From contig CM060124.1 in assembly GCA_030522415.1 (NCBI GenBank), positions 31,072,254 to 31,136,253 on the forward strand: DNA of 64,000 nt, given 5' to 3'. A model generated the notes under the pieces. That model was not told the DNA's origin. It searched no databases and saw nothing but the letters and a program-made list of their open reading frames with translations. This DNA comes from Channallabes apus (taxonomy: Eukaryota > Chordata > Actinopteri > Siluriformes > Clariidae). Made by a program: the position numbers and the translations under genes. Positions 22,608 to 33,261 of the stretch are shown one piece after another (position 1 is the stretch's first letter; each line of letters starts with the position of its first letter).

Positions 22608-23967
22608 ACTATCTTATAATATATTTACTCAAAACGCGTGTTATATCGTTAAGTTTTAATTGTTTTGCAGCACACCGCTTTTAGCCGGCATTAGCATCGC
22701 TAGCCCGTTAGCCCGGCTATCACTAGTTTGTTTACGCTTCTTCACATCGATTATTTCCGTTTTTAGACACCATGTCGGTTGTGACTCTGCCTCTGAGTGC
22801 AGGTGAGGAGACATTGGAGCTGCACTCGGTGGATTTGGAGGCCGTGGAGAAGCTGATCTGTGAGCTACAGGTGAAGCTGGCCCGGCTACAGCAGCGGAAA
22901 GCCACGCTCGAATCGTCGCAGACCGACGCTCACCTGTCCCAGGTAAATTCTCGATGTGAGAATTCTCCTACAACCTCAACCCCGCGTGTTTCTCTGCCCA
23001 GGTCCAACGCACCAAGGACACAGGCCGCACAGGTTTCCTTCACCCCGGCACCGGGATACCGCGGAGCCTGGATACAGCAGCGGCGGAAGAAGCGCGCCAA
23101 GCCCCGGGCGAGGAACTCTCACCCTTCGCCGCCACCCGTCTTCGAGATCTCGACCCGAAACCGCTTCGCTCCTCTCCGCGAGACGGCACACGACGTGCTG
23201 GTCATCGGAGACTCCATCGTTCGGCACGTACGTGCTACCACGGCTAAAGGTAAGGTGCACAGACGCTGTTTACCTGGTGCTCGTGTTCTTGATGTTGCTG
23301 CACAGGTGCCTGCTGCCCTGAGGAAGAACATTCGAGCTGTGGTCCTTCATGCTGGCACGAACGACACCAGGCTGAGGCAGATAGAGATCCTAAAGAAGGA
23401 CTTCAGGAGCCTGGTCGAGAAGTTCCGCAGCACATCACCCACGACAAGGATCGTCGTATCTGGACCGCTTCCCACATTTCAGCGAGGAATCAAGAAGTTC
23501 AGTAGATTATTTGCCTTTAATGAATGGTTACAATCTTGGTGTCAACAACAGAAATTACCCTTTGTTGATAACTGGAATGTTTTCTCTGAGCGTCCTAGGC
23601 TCGATCACACTGATGGCCTTCACCCTAGCAGAGCTGGAGCAGCGGTCCTCTCTGACAACATCCCCAGGACACTACGAACCATCTGACTGGCGGTAAGTCA
23701 TACTGTACTCATAGACGCACACACATTGCTTGTCCTATAGAAATTGTGTCTGTTCCCCGAATAGTGAGAAAAAGTAATAAATTTGCCCGAAACAATCTGA
23801 TAACCAGAAAAAGGCCAAATAAGTAATCAAAATCTACCTCTAAAGTTTGGACTACTCAACATTAGATCCCTTGCGCCTAAAGCACTTATTGTTAATGAAA
23901 TGATCTCAGACTATTGCCTTGACATACTCTGCCTCACTGAAACCTGGCTTAAACCAAATGAATATAT
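22487..23967 (+). mobile_element. L2 LINE copy 2, 3'-truncated, ORF1 intact
   Basis: It matches copy 1 from its 5' UTR (both begin TTGGCAACCC) through ORF1 and into the first part of the ORF2 endonuclease (TETWLKPNEY at about 23,935-23,965). At about 23,968 the match stops abruptly and another LINE begins in the same orientation. Because LINEs usually lose 5' rather than 3' sequence, loss of the 3' half points to a later deletion or recombination. Confidence 0.85.
22772..23686 (+). CDS. L2 LINE ORF1 protein, coiled coil plus SGNH/GDSL esterase, intact
   Basis: This is an uninterrupted 304-codon frame. Residues about 12-50 form a coiled coil (LEAVEKLICELQVKLARLQQ). A basic, proline-rich linker follows (about 95-125; QQRRKKRAKPRAR). 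Residues 141-304 form an SGNH hydrolase-like domain with GDS at 146-148 (Ser148), GTND at 195-198, and Asp281/His284 in DGLHPS, so the full catalytic set is present. In CR1/L2-type retrotransposons ORF1 binds the element RNA and its esterase domain assists retrotransposition. Start chosen at MSVVTLPL, which is conserved in copy 1. The ORF2 that should follow is broken after about 45 codons. Confidence 0.85.
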   Translation: MSVVTLPLSAGEETLELHSVDLEAVEKLICELQVKLARLQQRKATLESSQTDAHLSQVNSRCENSPTTSTPRVSLPRSNAPRTQAAQVSFTPAPGYRGAWIQQRRKKRAKPRARNSHPSPPPVFEISTRNRFAPLRETAHDVLVIGDSIVRHVRATTAKGKVHRRCLPGARVLDVAAQVPAALRKNIRAVVLHAGTNDTRLRQIEILKKDFRSLVEKFRSTSPTTRIVVSGPLPTFQRGIKKFSRLFAFNEWLQSWCQQQKLPFVDNWNVFSERPRLDHTDGLHPSRAGAAVLSDNIPRTLRTI

Positions 23968-25290
23968 CAGTAAGCAGACATATTGACTTGTTTATATTTA
24001 CACAAGTTATGTTCTCTTCTCGGCACTTTGTCCCTCAGAGGTTGTACTCCTGTTATTTTATGAGAATTTTGTGTCTGTCTGTTGAGTTACCATCTTGTGT
24101 GCAAAGATCAAGGGGTAAGAGTCAACAATGTGGTCTTTTAAAAGCTTTAGGCCGGGCTCTAATTGTTCTTTTACTCATGATTTCAGGTAATGTCCATGTT
24201 AATCCCGGGCCCGACCCAGCCTTAAATGACCTGTCCTTTAATGACTTTTGTGCCAGAAAGAGCCTGGGGTTTCTTCATATAAATTCAAGTAGCCTCTTAC
24301 CAAAGATGGCAAACTTAAAAATTTGGGTTGAGAGCTCAAATCCTGAATTCCTGGTAATTACTGAAATCTGGTTAAAAAAGTCTCCTATCCTGATTTAAAT
24401 TTATCTGGCTACAATCTGTTTAGACAGGACAGGTCCTCCAAAGGTGGTGGCGTGGCAATTTACACCAAAGAACATCTTAAGTGCTCAATTGCCTTATCTA
24501 AGTCAGTTCCCAAGCAATTTGACTTGCTTGTTCTAAACATTGAACTCACTAATAATTTTACTTTGTCAGTGGCTGGCTGCTATCGCCCTCCATCAGCCCC
24601 GGCCTGCACCCTGACGACATTGTCCAGTGTGTTGGCCCCCTTGATTAAAACTGAATTTGTGCTTCTTGGTGATCTAAATTGGGATATGACTAAACCACCC
24701 GATAAAGTCATTCAACAATTTGATGCACTAAATTTTTCATCAAATTATCTGCTCCCCCACTAGGTATGATGCCAAATCTATAGACAAGGCTACATTGATT
24801 GATATAATTTTAACAAACTCTCCTCATAAGTATTACTCTGGGGTATTTTGTTCTGATATTAGTGATCACTGTTTTACTATATGTGTTCGAAATGGCTGCT
24901 CCATCAAGAAACCGACTCGATTCTGTTGTAAACGGGTTTTTAAAAATTTTGATCATCAAGCTTTTCTACACGACATGGCAGATGTTAACTGGTCTCGAAT
25001 CAGTCTGGTTCCAACTGTAGACGAGGCTTGGTATTTATTTTATACGTTTTTAAGGGCTGTTGTTGACAAACATGCCCCGATGAAAAGACTCAGAGTAAAG
25101 GATCGACATAATCCTTGGTTTACTAGCTTACTATGCTTTTACAACAAAAAAAAACAGTCTTTGGTGCAAGGCTCGACAATCTAGATCCCCAGCAGATATT
25201 TTGGTTTTCAAGCAACTTAGAAATAAATCTTTACAAGCCGTTCGCAAGCCTAAAACAGACTATTTTAAGAAGCAGTTTTCTCTTAGTACA
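23968..25290 (+). mobile_element. Second LINE type: 5' region and endonuclease of ORF2, with NPGP motif
   Basis: A hydrophobic segment ends in VLLLMISGNVHVNPGP (about 24,160-24,207), followed by LGFLHINS (endonuclease start), KGGGVAIYT, VAGCYRPPSAP, LLGDLNWDM, TLIDIILTNSP and DISDHCFTI. These are the ordered APE-endonuclease motifs of a CR1/L2/Rex1-type LINE. The linker after it (NPWFTS) is present but the reverse transcriptase is absent; similarity fades near 25,290. Frameshifts near 24,395 and 24,760 inactivate it. Compared with the L2 copies, the sequence is clearly a different family. Confidence 0.75.
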
Positions 25291-25559
25291 GTGGTTACTC
25301 AATCGGAATAACCATTCCGTCGCACTCACCGGCGTTTAAAGGCAACAGCGGCCAAAATAAATCAGTTGCATTTCAAAGTCATTCGTAAAATGGCCGCCAG
25401 GTGGCGCAAAGTGACATTTTCATTCATCGCAGTAAATACAACAGTGATGGTAATTTCCACAACAAACATAAAAAATCTGAACCAGAGCTATTGATGTGTA
25501 CTGTACAATAATGAGTAAAAACATTTATAGTAGATTTATTAACTGAAATAAATGACCAT
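25291..25559. other. Intergenic, nothing recognised
   Basis: This is the stretch between the LINE and a hAT fragment. No coding potential or named repeat could be supported. Confidence 0.35.
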
Positions 25560-25755
25560 ACTTTTCAAGAGAATTTTCAAGCCCCACTCATCAAACAAAA
25601 TTATAACGAAATCGGCCAAGTTTACTATTTATTTAAATATAAATTTCTAAACCAATAAGATCAAATAACACCAAGTTATTATTATAACAGGCTTACTTCG
25701 TCACTTATCTAGAGCTTGCTTTCAAAGAAGTCGAGTGGCTTATTAACGTCACTGG
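25560..25755 (+). repeat. hAT-like element fragment (same family as 28,442 and 34,886)
   Basis: ATTTTCAAGCCCCACTC, CGAAATCGGCCAAGTTTACT and CTAAACCAATAAGATCAAAT also occur at 28,490-28,600 and 34,935-35,020. The outer terminal repeat is missing here. The fragment runs into the first tRNA-like unit. Confidence 0.6.
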
Positions 25756-25905
25756 GGTGCATTGTCTCTAAGTGCCTGCTTGGTGTAGCGGTTAGAGCGC
25801 TCAACCAGAGATCTACAAAGCGCCGGTTCGAATCCCGAGTGATGATGTTTTAAAATTGTTTTATTTTAATTATAGCAAGATTAAGATAAAACTAAATAAA
25901 ATCAC
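25751..25905 (+). repeat. tRNA-like unit 1 (A-box, B-box, AT-rich tail)
   Basis: The core at 25,771-25,847 has an A-box-like TGGTGTAGCGGTTAGAGCG and a B-box GGTTCGAATCC, then an AT-rich tail (TTTTAATTATAGCAA and so on). The cloverleaf cannot be folded cleanly; GCGCT and AGCGC pair around an oversized loop. It is read as a tRNA-derived repeat (SINE-like) and not as a functional tRNA gene. A related unit follows about 350 bp downstream. Confidence 0.5.
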
Positions 25906-26100
25906 GTTACTCGTGAGTCAGCCTATTCATGCCGGCTGGTAATAATTAACGTTAATATGATCTCGGGCTTGCTCACGATGCTCAACATCTATAAAAATAG
26001 CAAAGTATTGTGTATAGAGTGATAAAAAAAACTATCTAACGCATGTTATGATAAGGAAAATCTGTAAAGAACAGTATGGAGGAATGGGTGCTATTTACAG

Positions 26101-26253
26101 TCTGGGGTGCGTTGTCTCTAAGTGTCTGAGTGGTGCAGCGGGTTAGTCCGCGCCCTTTCACACGGGGGACCCGGGTTCGATCCCTGCGTGAGACTGTTTT
26201 AATTTTTTTTATTTTAATTATAGCAAAATAAAAATAAAACAAAATAAAATGTT
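26101..26253 (+). repeat. tRNA-like unit 2 (A-box, B-box, AT-rich tail)
   Basis: It shares the leader (GGGGTGC, TTGTCTCTAAGTG) and the AT-rich tail (ATTTTAATTATAGCAA) with unit 1, but the tRNA-like core (26,121-26,194) differs. Its core has TGGTGCAGCGGGTTAG, a loop with TTTCACAC and GGGTTCGATCCC. Acceptor-like ends GTCTGAG and GTGAGAC pair at five of seven positions, and the D-like and T-like arms are imperfect. A pseudo-tRNA or SINE head is more likely than a working tRNA. Confidence 0.5.
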
Positions 26254-26724
26254 TTATTCTGATTTTGCTTCAGCATACTATAGGAAAAACAGCAAACTCG
26301 CACGCAACCAGTTTGTATTCTTTAAATTTAGGGGAGTGACGACTCTGTGTGTGTGTGTGTGTGTCATTATACTGATTGTGTGTGGTGGATTATTCAGTGA
26401 AACGAGGCTCAGCTGAAAGATGTTAGGCACATCAGTCACTTAACCCCAAATAAAAGGTATTTCTGAACGTTCTTATATAGTTGTAAAATAACAGATGTAC
26501 AAACGGTGCGCACTGAATATTAAACCTATACCAGGCATGATGTTTTTTTTATAAAAATACCAAGGAATATTGTTAACATTTTACAGATTAAAAACAATGC
26601 AATTCATGCTATCATAAGGAAAATCTCAATTTCTTCCATTCCAAGGATTACAAAAGGTAAGAATGTCAACTTTAGAATCTAGAATCCGGAAGATTAAAAT
26701 TACACAAATTTAAATCACTGAAAG

Positions 26725-28315
26725 CAGGGGTGGGCTGGCCATCTGGAGTACCGAGAGTTTTCCCGGTGGGCCGCTGGCCAGTGTAGTCCGGCCCAGTCAG
26801 TACACAAATATATAAAAAATGACGGAAACCATAATATTGCATCTCTTTCCTAATCATATGGAGGAGTGCGCGGGCGCCGACGACAAAGAGCGTGTTGTTG
26901 CAGGAGAGAGAGGTTGATTTTACGACAGCTGTTTACGGGTGTGTAGTCCAGTGCGGGAGATGCATTGTGGGTAATGTGGTCCGGTGTGTGTGTGAAGTTG
27001 AATGCGAGATGAGTATCTGGGATATAGAGTCTGAGTTTTGTATTCTTTTCACTCGTTTTTAGTTTGATTTAATAGCAGGATCTACCCGAAAGTTTGTACT
27101 ATAATCTGACAATATGCAGCAAAATAAAGAACGGACATCGACAAGTTTGTCCATCTCATCATTACATGAATTAACGGGCTGTTACGCTGCCGCGAGCAAC
27201 ATTAAAAACAAAGCGGAGAAGCTAACTGTGTTTGTTACTGTGCATGCGCATGTTTCGCTCCCTCTATATTAACTAAACACCTTTCCTTTTAATTTACGGA
27301 GGGAGAGATATTGATCCTTTATCCATGCAGCGAAGTTGTTTGAGCATATTAATAATTTCAATGAATGAAAAGGAGGAAGAAGAAAAGGTGGAGCTGAAAA
27401 GTACACGAAAATAAGAAAAAGCTTTAGAGGTAAATGCAGTGAAATGCTTCAAATGAACAGATTCTGCCTTTTAAAAAGAGGAAGAAGAATACACTGGCTC
27501 ATTAAAGTGGAGATGAATTTTTTAAAACCACATACTAGTATAGAAATATAACAAACAAAAATGTAAATAAAAAGTATCACTGAACTATATTGGGTCATAT
27601 TTGTAAAAAAAAAAAAAAAAAAAGGAAAGAACAATAAGTTCATTATTCAAAGTTATTCAGATCAGTGTAAAGTTAGTGTGATTTTAAAAGTGCTTTAACT
27701 CCACCTGGCACAGTTTCATCCTAGTGGAACAATCTGACTACATGTGCAGTGCCATGGAAAAGTATTTGCCCCTTCCTGATTTTTTTCTTTGCATATTTGT
27801 CACACTTGTATGGGTGGAATTTGACCTAAACACTTTATGAGGAAAAGACAAATTTGCCTTTTTGTTTGTGAGATATCATGAACATTTGGCAGGGGGTATC
27901 ATCGTGATGCAGTGTAAGATCTACCAGTCATCAGTGTAAACTGTAAGTGCAGCAGGTCAGTGATGATGAACCAGTGCCTGCTGATGATGACCAACACGTC
28001 TCCCCTGATCTACCAGAGCCAAGTGAAAAGAATCACAATCAAACTGAACAGGTATAGAAGATGAATGAATGAATGAATGTAGTTTGTCTTGATGTTCTTT
28101 CCTTTGTTTCTTTGTTTCACTAATATGACCCAATATATGTTCAGTGATACTTCAAATAATATGTTTAAATAGCATTGCTTTCCGTATTGTGTTATTTTTT
28201 TATACTAGTAACTGGTGTTAAAATATATCTCTACATTAATGAGCCAGTGTATTATGATGTGGGCTGCTGTGGGCCAGAAAGTCCAGGGCCACTTTTTGGT
28301 CCCAGTCCGCCCCTG
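26725..28315. mobile_element. Complete non-autonomous hAT-type element, 1,591 bp, with perfect 8-bp TSD
   Basis: The left terminus is CAGGGGTGGGCTGGCC (26,725 onward) and the right terminus is the inverted relative CCCAGTCCGCCCCTG (ending at 28,315). The 8 bp on each side are identical: ACTGAAAG at 26,717-26,724 and ACTGAAAG at 28,316-28,323. An 8-bp duplication and CAG(G/T)G termini are hallmarks of hAT transposons. The interior has no transposase frame and contains a Tc1-type end fragment (27,748-27,850), an A-run (27,606-27,624) and unclassified AT-rich sequence, so it depends on an element elsewhere. Confidence 0.85.
27748..27850. repeat. Nested Tc1-like terminal fragment
   Basis: GTGCCATGGAAAAGTATTTG followed by CCCCTTCCTGATTTTTTTC and a CACACTT block resembles the end of fish Tc1-like elements with the AAAGTATTTGCCCC signature. 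It lies inside the hAT element at 26,725-28,315. Confidence 0.45.
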
Positions 28316-28441
28316 ACTGAAAGTCTGAGGCATAAGAGCCTCAGATTGGGGAAGTGGGGAGACGTCCTGAATGTATAGGGGGAGGGGGAAAAATTTGCAT
28401 TTGAATGTTGTCTGGCATTGTAAAGCACACACAGGACGAGG

Positions 28442-28665
28442 CAGTGGTTCTCAAACATTTTCTGTTATTCCCCACTTAAGGGAGTGGGAGAATTTTCAAG
28501 CCCCACTTGTCAAAAAATTAGAACGAAATCGGCCAAGTTTACTATTTATTGAAATATAAATTTCTAAACCAATAAGATCAAATAACACCAAGTTGAAAAC
28601 ATATAGAATACACGTGCAATTATTATAACAGGCTTACTTCATCACAGTTATTTGTAGTTTATCTG
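28442..28665 (+). repeat. hAT-like element left end (CAGTGGTTCTCAAAC)
   Basis: The intact terminus CAGTGGTTCTCAAAC at 28,442 is followed by TTCCCCACTT and the CGAAATCGGCCAAGTTTACT block shared with 25,560 and 34,935. Similarity ends near 28,665 and no right terminus is found nearby, so the copy is truncated. Confidence 0.65.
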
Positions 28666-29265
28666 AATGTAGAGGTGAGAAGGCATGGGGAGCTGCGGAA
28701 TTGTGGGTAATCATCTCCCCTGCTGGGTCTTAGTTCTCGTCTCTTACTGGGATAATCAACATCCGTGCACACGTGTACTGTTTACTATAACACTGTGACC
28801 TCGTGTGTGTAAAACATATTTTATTTTGTGTCTGTATGTGTGCGTGTAGAGCTCACGTGTAAAGCAAAAAAACGTCTCATTACAAAGGTTAAAGATCCAT
28901 TTTCTCTCTCTGTCGCGGTGTGTGCGTGCGCATAATTTGACAACATGCCCCTTCACACATACACTCTCGCCGTTACACCCCTATCCCCACCCCTCCTCCT
29001 CTTGCCTTCACAAACACACACACTTTCTCTCTGCTCTACACAGAAACACTGCTCTGTGATTCTTTTCAAAGGTAAAGTGCAGGTTCATTTGTTTTATTTT
29101 TACTTTATATTTTGTGTTAATTATTTTTATGTATAAATTTTTTGGGGCTGTGGAACGAATAATTTAGGTTTCTATTATTTCTTATGGGAAAATTTACTTT
29201 GATTTATGAGTGTTTTGAAATATGACCCCGTTTCCGGAAAGAATTATGCTCGTAATCCGAGGTTC
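28666..29265. other. Intergenic, AT-rich, nothing recognised
   Basis: No gene, RNA gene or named repeat could be supported apart from short CA/GT stretches. Confidence 0.35.
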
Positions 29266-29378
29266 CACTGTAGTTACTTTTATTAGAAAGTAACGCTGTA
29301 ATGTAACTGATTACTTTTTAATGACAGTAATTTTGTGATGTAACTAGTTACTTTAAAAAGTAACGTCCCCCAACACTG
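29266..29378 (-). repeat. Non-autonomous hAT-like element end (CAGTGTTGGGGG)
   Basis: On the minus strand it begins CAGTGTTGGGGGACGTTACT and consists of repeated GTAAC/GTTAC words. It shares its terminus with the block at 18,852. Only one end is clear. Confidence 0.5.
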
Positions 29379-29532
29379 TTCATGAGTGACTCAGGGATCA
29401 AGTCTGGGTCCATGTGTGATTAAAAAAAAAGTGCAAAAATAATTACAATCACTCTATTCATTACAGTCCAAATTTTATATATTCCATAAAAATAAAGACA
29501 CAGAGATGAGTAAAAGACAGAGGGAGACTCAC

Positions 29533-32174
29533 TGGTTTGCTGCGAGCCGCACGAGACTTTGTACGATGTCCATAAACTGATCGCCATAAGGAAAGTCGAA
29601 ATGAAGCCAAAAACCTGAAAGAGATTAGCAAAGGAGTTCAGACTCGTGACTGTCACGCTGTAGGAGAATAAAAAAATATGAACAGCATTCAGATTTAACC
29701 TTTACCCGCCTATCTCCACGCACACACACAACTCGTTTACATCAGAACACACCCGAGATGAGAGGAGGACGTGAGAAAACTGCCTTCACTCCTCTGATTT
29801 ATAAATGTAGATACTAATCATGGAGAGAATTGTAGAGAATGTATTATTTATTACGGAAATGTGTGTTATATACAAATCGTAAAACGACTCCCTGGGTTTA
29901 ATCTGTACATCGATGTACTCCTGTAGTTTTAAAAGACAAAAGAAAAACGTAGACTTCAGACAATAGTTTGTACACTCAGTCGTTCTCGGGTATCATTGTT
30001 TTTTTACTCTTTTGTGTACAAAAATTCACGTGTTTTCTTCATCACGTATAGTAGACGTGTGCACTGAACAGCTCCTTTGCATTTGTTGACGCCCACAAAA
30101 TTCCCCAAAAAGGCAAAACCAAAAAAAAAAGCCAGATGGCAAAATTACGATGGAACAGAACAGGACCTGAACTTCTCAGAGGCAAAACTGAAGGTAATTT
30201 GGACTTATAGACTAAACTCACCAGCCATTTCATTAGGTATACCTGGCTAGTACTGGACCGTTTTTCCCTTTACACTGCCTTAATTCTCCACCACAGTGCT
30301 GCAAACACTCATTAGATATCAACATGAGATCGCTGCAGACTTGTCGACTCCATGTCCATGATGCGACTCTCCCGAACCTCCAGCAAGTCCCAAAGCCGCC
30401 GCTGTATTGGAGTGAGATCAGGAGACTGTGGAGGCCTTGTAAGTACGAGGCGCGGTCATAAAATTATTGCTAAGAAACATAATGTAATGAAGATGAACAT
30501 TGGAGGAGCTTAGACCTTCTCCACATCTCCTCCACATAAAGTGACACATTTCTCCTAATACGACTGATGAGCCTTTGAGGAAAAGTTTCCCCTCGTCGTC
30601 AAACAACGGAAACATCAAACAGTAAGTGGTTTCTTTAAGTGATAGAAGAGAAAGAAGTCACGGGGTGCGTGGTCGGGGGAATAGTGGGGGATGAGGCAGA
30701 ATTTTGTACCTCAAGTCGCCCACAGGTTTCACTATTTCCGCAGCGGCCTGTTCAGCTTTTCGTGAACTGAACAGGCTGCCGCAGCGTCACGAAGGAGGCA
30801 CACTTCAATTTTTTCCCCCACCAGGTGCGCCGTTTTGGTTTTGACCCTCTAGTGGCATCTTGAGGAACGGTCATGCAGGTTTTTCAAACAAGAAAAAATG
30901 TTCAAGAACTCATTGTATTCATTTCTGGAGACATCATTCGGGAAAATGTATTCCCCTCACACAGTGACGTCACTGGCATGTTAAAGAAACCAGTCTTTAG
31001 AGTTGGGACACGTTATCCCGTGCTCATAAAGGGACGGACACGCTCAGCGGCAGTACTCAGACTGTGGTGTTTAAACCACGCTCAACTGGTACTGAGGGGA
31101 CCAAAGTACCAAGAAACACCGATTACACCATCAGCCTGAACCGCTGACACACGCCAGGATGGATCCATGTTTTAAATGTTGTTTACGCTGAATTCTGACC
31201 CGACATTCCGAATCGAGATCAGACCAGGCGATGTTTATCCAATATTCTGTTGTCTTATTGTGGTGAGTTCATGTGACCTGTGGTCTCTTTCTGCTGGAGC
31301 CCACCTGCTTCAAGCTTCCATGTGTTGTGTCAGCTAGACACAGTCTGGCCATCTCGTCTCACTGGGTATTTTGGATATTTTCTCTTTTTCACGACGTTCT
31401 CTGAGACAACAACCTGGAGTCTGGCTCCAACAACCACAACACGCTCAGAGTCACTTACATCACTTTCCTTCCCTGTTCCGATGCTCAGTCAGCGGATCGT
31501 CCTGACCAGGTCTACAGGCCCGAAGGCTCTGAGCTGCTCGCGTCTGATTGGCTGATTTGATTTCCATGTAATGAAGCGGCCGGTGAGTGAATATTAAAAA
31601 GTCGATGAACATGTCTGAAGAAATGCTGAATTAGGTACGGATTAAGAAAGGCGAACACTCAGAGATCAATCTTTAACACCGTCTAGGAGTCATGAGGAAG
31701 TGTGTGACTGTTACACACACACACACACACACACACATACACACACACACACAGAGGAGTGGAGACACACACACTTGAGAAATACCAGACCGGTCACTTC
31801 TCGGTTACTCTCTCAGAAATCACAAGGTGTGGAACTGACCCACACACACAGACACACACACTCCACTCAGTTATATAGCTGGAGTGTGTGCGTGTGTGTG
31901 TGTGTGTGTGTGCGCGTGTGTGAGCTCATTCTCAGTTTAATTAATGCAATTAATATGAAATTCTTAACTTTTACAAAAAATAATAATAATTAATTTGAGT
32001 GTGTGATTAAAACGGATGGACTGATCTTTCCGGATAAACACCAACACTTTCAGAGCTTTTGGGACAATTTTCTTCTCTGACATCATCTATATTTAACTTT
32101 TATTTCTGTAATTTTACCACAGGGTGTGGTGCAGGTCTTCTGCTGTTACGAAAACACTCATACTCTTTGTCTCT

Positions 32175-32228
<54 letters not shown>

Positions 32229-32369
32229 TCAGTGTGATTTCCTATTTTGTTCACCACAACTCTACTTTTTAATATCCATGTTTTCTCTCTTCTTCCTCTT
32301 TTTGTTTCTGCTGCTTTCACAACTCCATCTGAGGTCATGAGGTCTCTGACACAATAATAACGTGTGTGT

Positions 32370-32401
<32 letters not shown>

Positions 32402-32534
32402 ATACACTCCTCAGGACAATATTTGATTTGTTTCTTTACATTTAACCCAAACTTTAAGCTTAATTTAAAAATATCTAAACTGAGACAATCTGAGTGATGG
32501 GATTTGGAGGTCAGAGAGACAGAGCGAGAAAGAG

Positions 32535-32572
<38 letters not shown>

Positions 32573-33192
32573 CCTACAGCCTTAAAAACTGAAAAATGTA
32601 TATAAAAATATATATATATATTTACATGATGTCATTATACCATATTTGGTTTATGATAGAAAAAAGGTGAACTTTTTGTTTCTTTTTTTATAATTGATAA
32701 ATGCTTATAATTAATTATTTTACAGTTATGAAAATAATTGTTATGAATTTCCGCAGACATGAACAGAGCGTGGAATGATTCGGCCTCGCTGGTTTGAATC
32801 TGGGAGGATGATGATAGAAAATGTCTGTCCTGATGGTGAATAATCCTCATTTCAGAAATCCCTCAACATAACAGAGTTCACAGTCCAATACAGTGGAAAA
32901 CAGCTCTGAGACAGAATGACATCTGGCATTCCCCTTATGATTTGAGTGTAAAGGTGCAGAGACAAACACTTTTACGTTTGACGTGAGATTAATTTCCTTA
33001 AGTGCTGTTATGGTTTTTTTTTTTTTGCCCACATGACGGCAGTGTGAGGAAAGGGGACAGAGATATAGTCAGTAAGTGGATTTATATTGTAGATTTGTAT
33101 CAATGGTGTATAAGACTCAGTTTGTCTTAGAATCAGACTTAAGAACAAATCCAACTTACGAACGTGCTCCAGAAACAAAACGCTTATTACTT

Positions 33193-33261
<69 letters not shown>

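Noticed and set aside
25771..25847. Functional tRNA gene
   Set aside because: A-box and B-box are present but the acceptor, D and anticodon stems do not form a normal cloverleaf; a repeat-derived head is more likely.
26121..26194. Functional tRNA gene (Val- or Glu-like anticodon loop)
   Set aside because: The acceptor stem has two mismatches and the variable region is too short once the other arms are paired; the unit is also duplicated with an AT-rich tail.
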